Notes: generated from the letters alone by a model not told the origin. Counted from the stretch's first letter, positions 26,022 through 36,153 are shown. The stretch: DNA of 64,000 nt from Methylomonas sp. (GCF_023228165.1 NZ_JALOBS010000011.1:62001-126000), one strand, 5' to 3'. Translations and numbers: made by a program.

Positions 26022-28322
26022 ATGAAAAATACTGCCGGTCACAATGCAGGTCCATATCTATTGTTTTCCAAATACCTGTTACTGGTTTGCGCCGCACCCG
26101 CGTTAGCCGATGATTCGGTCGTTTTGGACAAGTTGGTTGTAGAAGGTGTGGCGGTGCCCGGTAATGGTCTGGTGACGCCGCAGAATGCGCCGCAGGCCGC
26201 CAGTGTAATAGCGCGGCCGGCGATTGAACAAAAAAATAGCCAAAACAATATTTATCAGGCCATGGATATGGTGCCTGGTGTCAACACCTACAGTTATGAC
26301 GCCACGGGGTTATTCGGCGGCAACATACGCATGCGCGGCTTTAACAGCGATCAGATCGGCGTTAGTATCGACGGCGCGCCTATGAATGACGCCGGCAATT
26401 TTGCCGTATATCCTTCCGAACTGGTCGATTTGGAAAATCTGGAACAGATTGAAGTCATTCAAGGCGGTAACAATACCGATACGCCGATGACCGGCGCTAC
26501 CGGCGGTTCGATAGGCATGCGTACCTCAAACCCGACCGATCAGGCCCGTTTTCGGGTGCAGCAAACTTATGGCGCCTTCAACGCCTATAAAACCTTTTTA
26601 CGCGCCGATACCGGTTATTTAGGCGATAAACGCTTTAAGGCTTTTTTATCCGTTTCCAAAGCCGAGGCCGACAAATTCAAGGGCTACGGCAGCGCCGATC
26701 GCGAACACCTGGATTTTAAAGGCGTACTGAACCTGTCGCCGGGCAACAGCATTACAGGCGGTTTTTTATATAACGAGTTATTTAATAATAATTTTAGAAC
26801 CTTAAACAAACAGCAAATACAAACGCTAGGCCGCAATGCCGATTACGGCATAATCCCACCTAATCCGAATGGCAGTATACCTAGTGATCGTTTCTATAAC
26901 CTCAGCGTCAATCCCTACCGTAATTATCTGGCGACGTTGCAAGGCCGCTTTGAGCTGATGCCGAATTTAAAGCTGGATATCGATCCTTATTACAATTATG
27001 GTTACGGAACCGGTGGGGATGAGTTAAGAGCCCTTAGTGAAGGAGTTCCCCCTTTAAAAGCGGGTGATATCAACGGCGACGGTGATATAACGGATACAGT
27101 CTTGGTTTATAGTGGTTTTTTAACCGAAACCCAGCGCCCGGGCGTGACGGCCCGCTTACACAGCCAATTGGCCAATCATAAATTGATGGCGGGTTACTGG
27201 TTCGACTATTCGCATCACCGCCGCACCATGCCGGCCGTGCGTTTCGATGCCGCCGGCAATGCCGCCGACCCCTGGCTGGAGGATTCCTCGCAATTCATAT
27301 TGCGACAGGACGGATCCGTTTATCAAAACCGTAATATGCTGACTGAAACTACCTCCCAGTCATTTTTTGCCCAGGATGATATCAGTATTTTGAATAACGA
27401 TTTGTTGGTGTCGTTAGGCTTAAGATACATGACCGTGCAACGCGATTTTAATAATTATGCGAGTGAGTCTTATCCGAATAACGGAAGCGCGAAAGCTGGT
27501 TATGCAAGGCCTTTGCCCAACGTAGGGATACGTTATCAGCTAGACGATCAACAACAAATTTTCGCCAACCGTGCTGAAAATTTCAAAATACCTCCTGACT
27601 CGGTGTTTTACAGTTCATTTGCCCCGAATACAAAGGTGAAGGCTGTAAACGTGAAAGAGGAACTATCGACCAATTGGGAGTTGGGTTACCGTTATTACCA
27701 GAATGATTTATCGTTAACCGCCACCTTGTTTTATATTGATTACCGTAATCGTATTGCCTTGGCATACGACCCCCTCAACGATATCCGGACTAATTACAAT
27801 GTCGGCGATTCAACTACTAAAGGCATAGAGTTGGAGTCGGCTTGGCGGTTTTTACCCAACTGGAGTATCTACGGTTCGTTTTCTTATACGCATAACAGAA
27901 TGGAGCAAAACCTGCAGACACAGCTAACCACAAATGGGCCGGTGGTTACACTGTTGACAGCAGGCAAAGCATTTCCCGATGTGCCTGAATATTTGGCCGG
28001 TGCCGCCTTGCAATACCGCAATGGGCCGTGGTCGGCTAATTTATCGGCGAAGTACACCGGCCACAGATACGCCACTTTGGTGAATGATGAGTCATTAAGC
28101 GGTTATACTTTGGTTAGTTTCGACTCCAGTTATCGTTTGCCCTCTACGGGCTGGTTCCGCGATCCCATGGTGAAGTTTAACGTTTACAATTTGCTGGATG
28201 AAGATTATCTGAATTTGACCGCTGCTAGCGGCAGTTCCTTTACTGTTACGGCATCGCAAAACCCCTCGTACTATGTTGGAGCGCCTCGCAGTTTTAGTGT
28301 CACGCTGTCTACCGACTTTTGA
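26022..28322 (+). CDS. TonB-dependent outer-membrane receptor
   Basis: 766 residues from ATG 26022 (frame open 96 bases further up). Signal peptide ends around CAAPALA-DDS. A possible TonB box, DKLVVEG, follows the cleavage site; then the plug domain (about residues 50-180) with RMRGFNSDQIGVSIDGAPMN and LENLEQIEVIQGGNNTDTP, and a 22-strand barrel ending FSVTLSTDF with terminal Phe. It belongs to the FecA/ferric-siderophore-like class by layout, but the ligand is unknown. The next gene, a large hybrid kinase, begins 19 bases downstream, suggesting the receptor and sensor act on the same nutrient. Confidence 0.9.
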   Translation: MKNTAGHNAGPYLLFSKYLLLVCAAPALADDSVVLDKLVVEGVAVPGNGLVTPQNAPQAASVIARPAIEQKNSQNNIYQAMDMVPGVNTYSYDATGLFGGNIRMRGFNSDQIGVSIDGAPMNDAGNFAVYPSELVDLENLEQIEVIQGGNNTDTPMTGATGGSIGMRTSNPTDQARFRVQQTYGAFNAYKTFLRADTGYLGDKRFKAFLSVSKAEADKFKGYGSADREHLDFKGVLNLSPGNSITGGFLYNELFNNNFRTLNKQQIQTLGRNADYGIIPPNPNGSIPSDRFYNLSVNPYRNYLATLQGRFELMPNLKLDIDPYYNYGYGTGGDELRALSEGVPPLKAGDINGDGDITDTVLVYSGFLTETQRPGVTARLHSQLANHKLMAGYWFDYSHHRRTMPAVRFDAAGNAADPWLEDSSQFILRQDGSVYQNRNMLTETTSQSFFAQDDISILNNDLLVSLGLRYMTVQRDFNNYASESYPNNGSAKAGYARPLPNVGIRYQLDDQQQIFANRAENFKIPPDSVFYSSFAPNTKVKAVNVKEELSTNWELGYRYYQNDLSLTATLFYIDYRNRIALAYDPLNDIRTNYNVGDSTTKGIELESAWRFLPNWSIYGSFSYTHNRMEQNLQTQLTTNGPVVTLLTAGKAFPDVPEYLAGAALQYRNGPWSANLSAKYTGHRYATLVNDESLSGYTLVSFDSSYRLPSTGWFRDPMVKFNVYNLLDEDYLNLTAASGSSFTVTASQNPSYYVGAPRSFSVTLSTDF

Positions 28323-28341
28323 TTTCAATAATTAGTCTTTC

Positions 28342-31300
28342 ATGTTGCGTAGTATCCATCTAATCTTTGTGCAATATTGGCTTGCGATATTGCTGGGTAG
28401 CCTTGCCACGTGTTTGCCGAGCGGACATGCAACCGCAGCCGAGATATTTATTAAGGAAGCGGGTATTCCGGACGCAAGCGCAATTTCATCCATGATCCAG
28501 GATAAACAAGGTTTTATTTGGATGGCCAGCTATGCCCAACTACAACGCTATGACGGATACGATGCGAAGCTGTACAAAAAGGCCCCTAATGTTCCCGGCG
28601 CCTTGCAATTCGATGCCATTACCAGTTTATTTGAAGACCGGCAGCAGCGAATTTGGATCGGTTCGCGAGACGGCATGACGGTTTTTGAACCGGAAACAGA
28701 ACTATTTAAAACGATCATAAAGGCTGAAGCCGAACCGGACCATAGAGAAGCCGGCAATATTCGTAATATCATTTCCGATGGTAGAAATGGGTTGTGGTTA
28801 GCCACGCGAGGTGGGCTTAGACATTTTAATCCGAAGACGGGCCAATCGAAAATTTATAGGCACGATCCGCGGCAGCCAGATAGTTTGTCGGTTAACAATA
28901 TCGAAACACTCGTCATGGATCCGCAAGGCGGATTGTGGATAGGCACGTGGCCTTCCGGACTCGATTATCTCCCACCTAACAGCCAGCAATTTCAACATTT
29001 TCAAATCAGCAGCGATAATAAATTAACCTTGGAAAACAATATTAAAACATTGTTTTTCGATAGTACCCAGCGCTTGTGGCTGGGTACTGAAGCGGGGGTG
29101 TTTACCTGGCAATTCGGTGATGATTGGGCCAATAGGAAAAAGTTGCCGCTGCCTGCCACAACGGGGGACGCAAGGATTAATCAGTTTGCCGAAGATTCGA
29201 ACGGAACTGTTTGGGTGGCGACTGCCAAGGGGCTGTTACGTTGGAATAGTCACCTGCAAGGCTTTGACCTTTATCAACAAAGACTGGAAGACCCCACCAG
29301 CTTGGCGGGCAATATCGTAAAAGCGTTGTTGGCCGATCATTCCGGCAGCCTTTTTATTGCCACAACCAATGGCATGAGTCGAATTGATTTTACCAGCGGC
29401 GGTTTTGGCAAACTCACACCTAGAGCCTTAAAAGATGCCGATGATGGAGTTAATAATGCCATTCGGTCCATCGCTGTTAACAATACGCATCAACTATGGT
29501 TGGGTACGTGGGAGGGGGCCTTGTTGGTCGACAACACCCGCCGGCAAATTTTAAGAAAATTAATAACAGCGCCCAAGCAGAAAGGACGTACTCCGATCGG
29601 GATGGTGTATGAAGTTTATCCGCAGCCGAATGGTTTGTTATGGTTAGGTACCCGGAACGGTCTGATTCGATTTAACGAAAAAAACCAGGACATTCAGATT
29701 ATCGATTTAGGGGATACAGCTAATAATTTTGTCAATAAAATCGTACCCGGGCGGGACGGGATGTTATGGCTGGGTACCGGAGGCGGGCTGATTGAATATG
29801 ATCCGCTAAAGGGCATAAAAAGACACTTTAGGCATGATGAAAACAATCAAAACAGTCTCGGCGATGATTCGGTTAATACCCTTTTTATTGATAGCAAGGG
29901 CAGAGTGTGGTCAGGCGGCGCTTATATAGCAGGAGGCGGTTTGAGCGTGTTCGACCCGAAAAGCGGCCAATTTCACGGTTACAATTTCGACTCGAATGAC
30001 CAGAATAGTTTACCCAGCGATATGGTTTTTAATGTCATCGAGGACAAGCAAGGCCGAGTATGGCTGGCCACGGGCCGCGGGATATGCCAAGCAATTGAAA
30101 CGGAAACCGGTTTCAAATTTCAAAATTTCGGTGCCGACAACGGCTTAGGTAACGGGTCGGTTCAAAACCTGCAGATCGGAGATCAGGGGTTGCTATGGTT
30201 CACCGGCATCAAGGGTATTTCAAGTTTTAACCCCGATAATGCTGAATTTACGCATTATGCCTTTCCGGTCGGTTTTGCCAGCAGGATTGAACCCGGCGCT
30301 ATGGTAATTGACGACGTTGGATTGATCTATGTCAGCACTTCCGACGGCGCCATCATTATCGATCCCTATCAGCTGCGCACCAATAACATACTTCCCAATC
30401 CCGCGATTACCGAGATCAATATCGATAATCGCACCTTGGATTTGAATGTAAATGACCTCAATATCAGTTTGGAAGGCAGCATTACTCGACCTAGGAATTT
30501 GAGCTTTCCCTGGCGCGCGAGAATCTTGTCCTTACACTTTTCGGCCTTACATTACGCAGATCCCGCACGAAACCGCTATGCCTATAAATTGGCTGGTTTC
30601 GATCAAAACTGGATTGAAGTCGACAGTAATAATCGAGTCGCCACTTATACCAATTTAGACCCCGGCCACTATGTGTTTCATCTTAAGGCCAGCAACAATG
30701 CCGGGGTCTGGGATGAGATGGGGCTCACGCTGCCCATCACCATTATTCCACCTTACTGGCAGACGGTTTGGTTTCGCGGTTTGTTGTTGATTGCATTCTT
30801 TTCTTTATTGCTAAGCATCTATTATTGGCGGGTGCGGCAATTGCGGCGTATTCAGCAAAATCTCGAAACTCAGGTGACCAACCGCACCAGAGAACTGTCT
30901 GAAATGCATCAGCAAGCATTGGCTGCCGTGAAAATTAAGAGCGCATTTTTGGCTAATATGAGCCATGAAATTCGTACGCCGATGAACGCCATCATTGGCA
31001 TGAGTGAATTGGCATTAGAAACCGAATTAAATCCTAAGCAGCGAAATTACCTGGAAAAGATCAAAACCTCTTCCAAATGGTTGCTCGGTATCGTTAATGA
31101 CATTTTGGATTATTCCAAGTTGGAAGCCGGTAAATTAACCCTGGAGCATACCGAGTTTTATTTGGATGAGGTTTTACAATATTTAAAGGATCTCACCCCT
31201 ACTTTATTGGGCAATAAATCATTAGATATCAACTTTAAAGTCGATAAAGCCGTCCCGCCAGCTTTTTGGGGTGATCCGTTGCGGCTCGGACAAGTGTTGT

Positions 31301-32487
31301 TAAATTTACTGAGTAATGCCATCAAGTTCACCGAAGTCGGTCAGGTAACCCTGCGTATTAAATGTTTACGGGCCACTGATAAAAAAGCCAACTTGCATTT
31401 CAGCGTTACAGATAGCGGCATCGGACTCTCTAGGCTGCAACAAAGCCATTTGTTTGAAGCTTTCAATCAAGCCGATAATTCCACTACCCGAAAATACGGC
31501 GGCACGGGTTTGGGATTATCGATTTGCAAAAATTTAATCAGTGCCATGGGCGGTAATCTCGGCGTCTCCAGCGAAGAGGGCGAGGGCAGCTGTTTTTATT
31601 TCAATATCGAGTTGGAAATTGCGTTGGCCGACCAAGTCAAACCCGTTCCCCAGGATGGCCCAAGTCCTGCCGTGATCGCCTCACTTAAGAGCGCCTGTTT
31701 GTTAGTGGTTGAAGATAATCCCATCAATCAGGAGTTGCTATTGGAGGTGCTGTCAAACAAGGGTATACAGGCCGACTTAGCGGTCAATGGGTTGGAAGCG
31801 CTTGGGATGATCGAGCTTAAAACTTATTCAGCCGTATTAATGGATTGTCTGATGCCGGAGATGGATGGTTATGCGGCGACGCGCGCGATCAGAAGCAATC
31901 CTCGCTACGCCAATTTACCGATTATCGCGATGACGGCAAATGTAATGATCTCCGACCGGCAACGCTGCCTGGATGCCGGCATGAACGATCATGTCGGAAA
32001 ACCGGTCGATTGGACACAACTGTTTCAAGTGCTGGCTCGCTGGGTCAAGCCTCGGGACGATGCTAATGTTGAGCCGGCAGCTATTATCGCTCAGGATGAA
32101 TTAGGTTTTCCGCATTTGACCGGTGTAGATAGTCGACAAGCCCGCCTCCTGACGGGTAATAATTCAGCCATATACCGCAAGCTGCTGGGCTTATTCCGGG
32201 AAAGACATTGCCATGATTGGGAGCAAATTCAAAGCTATTATCAGGCGGAAGATTACGAAAACGCGACTAAAATGATTCATAAATTATTAGGCAGTGTGCA
32301 ATCCGTCGCCCATCGCGCTCTGGTGGAAATTTTGTCCGAGCTGGAGCGGGCGCTCAGAGAAAAGCACCCGTTGCTGCAGCCTCAGTTAGAGCATGCGGAA
32401 TCGTTACTAAGCCAATTATTTTCAGAAATAGGGCTGCTATTCGAGAATACCGAGCCTGAGCATATTCAGAGCGGTTCGGCTAAATAG
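28342..32487 (+). CDS. hybrid sensor histidine kinase with two-component-regulator propeller
   Basis: 1381 residues. Signal/anchor at residues 1-32; about 13-14 Reg_prop propeller repeats to residue 690 (repeating GLWLGT-type motifs such as RIWIGSRDGM, LLWLGTRNGL, MLWLGTGGGL); Y_Y_Y domain (about 720-800); transmembrane helix near 808-830; HisKA with phospho-acceptor His875 in NMSHEIRTPMNAIIG; HATPase with GGTGLGLSICK; receiver with phospho-acceptor Asp1168 in AVLMDCLMPEMDGYAA; C-terminal Hpt with His1313 in MIHKLLGS. No DNA-binding domain, so the phosphorelay must leave through a separate regulator. Lies 19 bases after the TonB receptor gene. Confidence 0.93.
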   Translation: MLRSIHLIFVQYWLAILLGSLATCLPSGHATAAEIFIKEAGIPDASAISSMIQDKQGFIWMASYAQLQRYDGYDAKLYKKAPNVPGALQFDAITSLFEDRQQRIWIGSRDGMTVFEPETELFKTIIKAEAEPDHREAGNIRNIISDGRNGLWLATRGGLRHFNPKTGQSKIYRHDPRQPDSLSVNNIETLVMDPQGGLWIGTWPSGLDYLPPNSQQFQHFQISSDNKLTLENNIKTLFFDSTQRLWLGTEAGVFTWQFGDDWANRKKLPLPATTGDARINQFAEDSNGTVWVATAKGLLRWNSHLQGFDLYQQRLEDPTSLAGNIVKALLADHSGSLFIATTNGMSRIDFTSGGFGKLTPRALKDADDGVNNAIRSIAVNNTHQLWLGTWEGALLVDNTRRQILRKLITAPKQKGRTPIGMVYEVYPQPNGLLWLGTRNGLIRFNEKNQDIQIIDLGDTANNFVNKIVPGRDGMLWLGTGGGLIEYDPLKGIKRHFRHDENNQNSLGDDSVNTLFIDSKGRVWSGGAYIAGGGLSVFDPKSGQFHGYNFDSNDQNSLPSDMVFNVIEDKQGRVWLATGRGICQAIETETGFKFQNFGADNGLGNGSVQNLQIGDQGLLWFTGIKGISSFNPDNAEFTHYAFPVGFASRIEPGAMVIDDVGLIYVSTSDGAIIIDPYQLRTNNILPNPAITEINIDNRTLDLNVNDLNISLEGSITRPRNLSFPWRARILSLHFSALHYADPARNRYAYKLAGFDQNWIEVDSNNRVATYTNLDPGHYVFHLKASNNAGVWDEMGLTLPITIIPPYWQTVWFRGLLLIAFFSLLLSIYYWRVRQLRRIQQNLETQVTNRTRELSEMHQQALAAVKIKSAFLANMSHEIRTPMNAIIGMSELALETELNPKQRNYLEKIKTSSKWLLGIVNDILDYSKLEAGKLTLEHTEFYLDEVLQYLKDLTPTLLGNKSLDINFKVDKAVPPAFWGDPLRLGQVLLNLLSNAIKFTEVGQVTLRIKCLRATDKKANLHFSVTDSGIGLSRLQQSHLFEAFNQADNSTTRKYGGTGLGLSICKNLISAMGGNLGVSSEEGEGSCFYFNIELEIALADQVKPVPQDGPSPAVIASLKSACLLVVEDNPINQELLLEVLSNKGIQADLAVNGLEALGMIELKTYSAVLMDCLMPEMDGYAATRAIRSNPRYANLPIIAMTANVMISDRQRCLDAGMNDHVGKPVDWTQLFQVLARWVKPRDDANVEPAAIIAQDELGFPHLTGVDSRQARLLTGNNSAIYRKLLGLFRERHCHDWEQIQSYYQAEDYENATKMIHKLLGSVQSVAHRALVEILSELERALREKHPLLQPQLEHAESLLSQLFSEIGLLFENTEPEHIQSGSAK

Positions 32488-32535
32488 CGACAAAACCCGG
32501 GTCCATCAGCTTTCGCAAGTTCGACGCAAGCGGGT

Positions 32536-34617
32536 TTAATCCCGTACCCAGTCCTCGACCAGCCTGCTGGGAATATGCGCCGATTCACTGGATTGCGGAT
32601 AATTTCTACCGCTAACGACACAATAAATAATACGCAAGGTATCGCCCAACAGCAGCCAAGTGATCAGCATGAAGATGCCGGTCAACCCGGCATTGAGATA
32701 ATCGTTAAAAATCAGATGCGGGGCTTTTGCGGCTAGTTCGGATGTCAGCAAATCGTTACTTAACTTGTCGGACAAGTCGGCGGCATGGGCTAGAAAACCG
32801 ACTCTTAAATCGGTTGAAAACAATTTTTCCCAGGCTGCGCTGGTGGTGATGATAAGCAACCAGGACAAGGGTAGGGCTGTGACCCAGACGTATTTTAATT
32901 TGCCGGATTTCACTAGAATGGTGCTGCCGACGCATAAGGCAATCGCCGCCAACATTTGATTGGCGATGCCGAACAAAGGCCATAGGCTATTAATGCCGCC
33001 CAACGGGTCTATGGTACCCATGTACAAAAAATAACCCCAGGCAGACACCACCAAGCCGCTGGTCAGCAAGATGCTGGGATAGCTGTTGGATTTACCCAAA
33101 TCCAAGTTAAAATTACCCAGCATATCCTGCAGCATAAACCGGGCCACACGAGTGCCCGCATCCAGCGTGGTCAGAATAAACAGTGCCTCGAACATGATGG
33201 CAAAGTGATACCAGGCCGCCAGCAGATGTTCGCCGAATACTTGCGCAAACAGGCTGGCCATGCCGACCGCCAAAGACGGCGCGCCGCCGGTGCGGGCGAA
33301 TAAAGTCGATTCGCCCATGGTGTGCGCCAAATGCTGCATTTGTTCAACGCTAACCGGAAAGCCCCAGCTGCTGATTTTGGCCACGGCGTCGACAGCCTCC
33401 GCACCGACAATACCCGCTGGACTGTTGATGGCGAAAAACACCCCTGGTTCCAGCACGCTGGCGGCTATCATGGCCATGATGGCCACAAAGGACTCCATCA
33501 TCATCGCCCCGTAGCCGATGAAACGGGCATCCTGCTCGTTAGCCAGTAGTTTGGGCGTGGTACCGGAGGAAATTAGGGCGTGAAAACCGGAAATAGCGCC
33601 GCAGGCGATAGTAATAAACACGAACGGAAACAGCTTGCCGCCGAAGATGGGCCCGCTGCCGTCGATAAACTGCGTCAACGCCGGCATTTTTAGTTCGGGG
33701 CGTAACACCACGATGGCGATAGCCAAGGCGCCGATGGTGCCCAGTTTCATAAAAGTGGATAGATAATCGCGCGGCGCCAGTAGCAACCAAACCGGTAATA
33801 CTGCGGCGGCAAAACCATACAATATCACCATCACCGCCAATTGCGGCGCGTCGTAGTCGAACCAGCCGCGCAAAACTGGGTGCTCGTCTATCCAGCCGCC
33901 GCCAACCACGGCAAAAATCAACATCGATACGCCGATCAAGGTGGCTTCCAGCACGCGGCCCGGACGCAGATGATGTAAATAAATCCCCATCAGTACAGCA
34001 ATCGGAATCGTCGCCGCCACGGTTGAGGTGGCCCATGGACTGTGTTTCATGGCGTTTACCACTACCAGGCCCAGCACCGCGATCAGAATAATCATGATCA
34101 TCATCACGCCCAGCATGGCGGCGGCACCGCCGATGGGGCCGAGTTCGTCCTTGGCCATTTGCCCTAGCGAGCGGCCGTCGCGGCGCACCGAGAAAAATAA
34201 AGTCACGAAATCCTGCACACAGCCGCCAAGTACGGCGCCGATCAGTATCCATAAGGTGCCGGGCAGATAACCGAATTGCGCGGCCAACGTGGGGCCGATC
34301 AGCGGGCCGGGGCCGGCAATCGCGGCAAAATGATGACCGAACACCACCCATTTGTGGGTCGGCATGAAATCGCGGCCATCGTCAAAACGTTCGGCGGGGG
34401 TGGCGCGGCCGGCATCAAGCATCAGCACCTTGGTTGCGATAAAGGCGCTGTAAAATCGATATCCCAGCGCATAGACGCAAAGTGCCGCAACCACCAGCCA
34501 CATGCTGTTGATGGTTTCACCGCGCTGTAGGGCTATGCCGCCGACAGCAAAGGTGCCGATCAAAGCGACGCAGATCCAAAATAGAAGGTAGGGTAAACGA
34601 TTATTGTTGCCGGACAT
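32536..34617 (-). CDS. cstA: CstA-family carbon starvation / pyruvate transporter
   Basis: 693 residues from ATG 34617, preceded by AAGGAAT; upstream in-frame extension to 34674 is unlikely. About 16-18 transmembrane helices. Conserved segments TPAERFDDGRDFMPTHKWVV, HHFAAIAGPGPLIGPTLAAQ and ISGFHALISSGTTPK define the CstA/BtsT family, which imports pyruvate and, for CstA, peptides in E. coli. Size fits either CstA (701) or BtsT (716). Convergent with the hybrid kinase gene; single gene. Confidence 0.92.
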   Translation of the reverse strand: MSGNNNRLPYLLFWICVALIGTFAVGGIALQRGETINSMWLVVAALCVYALGYRFYSAFIATKVLMLDAGRATPAERFDDGRDFMPTHKWVVFGHHFAAIAGPGPLIGPTLAAQFGYLPGTLWILIGAVLGGCVQDFVTLFFSVRRDGRSLGQMAKDELGPIGGAAAMLGVMMIMIILIAVLGLVVVNAMKHSPWATSTVAATIPIAVLMGIYLHHLRPGRVLEATLIGVSMLIFAVVGGGWIDEHPVLRGWFDYDAPQLAVMVILYGFAAAVLPVWLLLAPRDYLSTFMKLGTIGALAIAIVVLRPELKMPALTQFIDGSGPIFGGKLFPFVFITIACGAISGFHALISSGTTPKLLANEQDARFIGYGAMMMESFVAIMAMIAASVLEPGVFFAINSPAGIVGAEAVDAVAKISSWGFPVSVEQMQHLAHTMGESTLFARTGGAPSLAVGMASLFAQVFGEHLLAAWYHFAIMFEALFILTTLDAGTRVARFMLQDMLGNFNLDLGKSNSYPSILLTSGLVVSAWGYFLYMGTIDPLGGINSLWPLFGIANQMLAAIALCVGSTILVKSGKLKYVWVTALPLSWLLIITTSAAWEKLFSTDLRVGFLAHAADLSDKLSNDLLTSELAAKAPHLIFNDYLNAGLTGIFMLITWLLLGDTLRIIYCVVSGRNYPQSSESAHIPSRLVEDWVRD

Positions 34618-34777
34618 GGCGGATTCCTTCGTGCATTGCAGTTTGGTGCGAGAAATTTTGCGAAATGGTAACACGAGGAGGGGATGTGGGCGTTACCGGT
34701 TGAGTTAAAGGATTTAACCCGGGCGGCAACGCCAGTCGGAGGAAGCGTTGATGTTTCTGCTATTTCAAGATTTGTTT

Positions 34778-35125
34778 TTACAGCGCTTTATATATTTTCA
34801 AGGCTTTATTTAAATCGGCTGTTGAATCGGCAACATTGCCTCTGCCGGCTTTTATTTGACCTTGAATAACTAAGGCATTCGCAGCCTTAACTTCGTCATC
34901 ATGACCGGAAATTTGTTCCGATGCTGTGCGTGCAGATTTGATATGACCGCGCGCAGCGCTGAAATCGCTTTTGCTAATTTGCTCCAAGGCATTTTCGATG
35001 TGTGAAATAACTTCGCTAACACCCGCTACTGAGCTGGTGGCTTCTTCAGCGTAAGCGACGCTGCTGGTTGCACCAACAGAAATTGCCATGATGAAAGCCA
35101 ACATTGATATTTTAATTAAATTCAT
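34778..35125 (-). CDS. small secreted helical protein of unknown function
   Basis: 115 residues. Signal peptide MNLIKISMLAFIMAISVGAT followed by SSVAYA, cleavage before EEA. The mature part of about 88 residues is entirely helical in character (VISHIENALEQISKSDFSAA, then AGRGNVADSTADLNKALKIY), resembling one to two TPR-like hairpins or the helical small metal-binding proteins. No cysteine and only two histidines after the signal. I do not recognise the family. A strong 13-bp inverted repeat lies 39 bases upstream of the start. Confidence 0.6.
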   Translation of the reverse strand: MNLIKISMLAFIMAISVGATSSVAYAEEATSSVAGVSEVISHIENALEQISKSDFSAARGHIKSARTASEQISGHDDEVKAANALVIQGQIKAGRGNVADSTADLNKALKIYKAL

Positions 35126-35163
35126 AATATTAGAAATTTTTGAGTCTGATTGAGGGAAAATTA

Positions 35164-35200
35164 AGTGGGTTTAAACAAAATAATTTCGTTTAAACCCACT
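35164..35200 (-). promoter_or_regulatory. perfect 13-bp inverted repeat upstream of small secreted protein gene
   Basis: AGTGGGTTTAAAC (35164-35176) and GTTTAAACCCACT (35188-35200) separated by 11 AT-rich bases. Read on the minus strand it lies 39-75 bases before the ATG at 35125, so it is a 5'-leader hairpin, an operator, or a terminator for a transcript arriving from the right, followed on that strand by TTAATTTTCCC. Confidence 0.6.
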
Positions 35201-35648
35201 ACCATCATATAGATTTTATCGATGGCATAAATGACAATTTTATTAAATTATCATTTTCGGCAGACTTTAAGTGGCGGCTAATTCGGTAGCGATCTTAAGG
35301 TTTTAGGTAAATATAACGCTTATAACTAAATCCTTAATTTTATTTATTTTGTCAATCAATACATGACTTTATCTGTTTAATTCGTGTTACGGGACGGCTG
35401 GTCGATGGTCCTGTAAAAGATGCCCTGTAACGCAGGCTTTGTAACGGATGCGATGCCGGAATTAATTTTTCGCGTAAATTGTCTTCGAAGTTTAAAGGGT
35501 TCATTTTAGGCTTAAAATGACCGTAGAGACCGAGTGAAAACAATATTTTGCGGGCAGCAGGCGATTTAGTGTTAGCGAGTCAGGGAGCAAATGGTTAAAA
35601 TCCTATAGGCTTAACTCAGTTACTTGATTGCTTATAAGGAGAGTACTC
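35201..35648. other. 450-base gap without a recognised gene
   Basis: AT-rich in its left half (35201-35345). A 63-codon open frame on the minus strand (35352-35543) contains a LREKLIPASHPLQSLR stretch vaguely like the start of some transposases but is not supported further. The right end must hold the promoter and the AAGGAG site of the cytochrome P460 gene. Confidence 0.5.
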
Positions 35649-36146
35649 ATGAAAAAAATCACTACCGCGGCCTGGCTGCTTGCAACAACCACTTTTATGC
35701 TGGCGACTGCGCTACATGCTGAAACACCAGCCGATAAGCCCGCTAAAACAGTACATGGAGAATATAAAGATTGGTTAACCCTGAGTGTGTCTCACCGATT
35801 GGATAAACATCTGGTGCGCAGCGTTCTCGGTAACGACATAGCTATCAAAGCGGCTCGAGCCGGCAAAACCAAGCCGTGGCCGGATGGAACCATCTTCGCC
35901 AAAGTCGGTTGGAAGGAAAGAACTCACCCTAACTGGCCGCAAGCCGTGGTGCCGGGCGAGTTCGCCGGCGCTGAAGCCATGGTCAAGGACAGCAAGAAAT
36001 TCGCCGAAACCGGCGGCTGGGGTTTTGGACATTGGGAAGGCGATAAACTGGTGATGAACGATAAGGAAAAGTCCGCGACATGTTTCGCCTGTCATACGCC
36101 TATGAAAGATAACGATTACGTCTACACCGTTCCTGTTTTGCAATAA
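35649..36146 (+). CDS. cytochrome P460 family protein
   Basis: 165 residues from ATG 35649 with AGGAG seven bases upstream. Signal peptide ends ATALHA-ETP. A single c-type haem site CFACH is near the C-terminus (TCFACHTPMKDNDYVYTVPV), as in cytochromes P460 and c'-beta. The upstream WPDGTIFAKVGWKERTHPNW block matches the region that carries the haem-cross-linking lysine in Nitrosomonas P460, and two lysines are available (AKVGWK). P460 enzymes oxidise hydroxylamine to N2O, a detoxification need of methanotrophs. Whether this copy is a true P460 or a c'-beta NO-binding form needs a structural alignment. Confidence 0.87.
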   Translation: MKKITTAAWLLATTTFMLATALHAETPADKPAKTVHGEYKDWLTLSVSHRLDKHLVRSVLGNDIAIKAARAGKTKPWPDGTIFAKVGWKERTHPNWPQAVVPGEFAGAEAMVKDSKKFAETGGWGFGHWEGDKLVMNDKEKSATCFACHTPMKDNDYVYTVPVLQ

Positions 36147-36153
36147 TACAGCA

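Noticed and set aside
33539..34351. 270-codon open frame in another frame of the cstA gene
   Set aside because: Arg/Asp-rich composition typical of a shadow of a GC-rich membrane protein gene; cstA itself is intact.
35352..35543. 63-codon minus-strand open frame with LIPASHPL stretch, like a transposase start
   Set aside because: Too short, no further family signal, no RBS and no repeats or inverted ends nearby.
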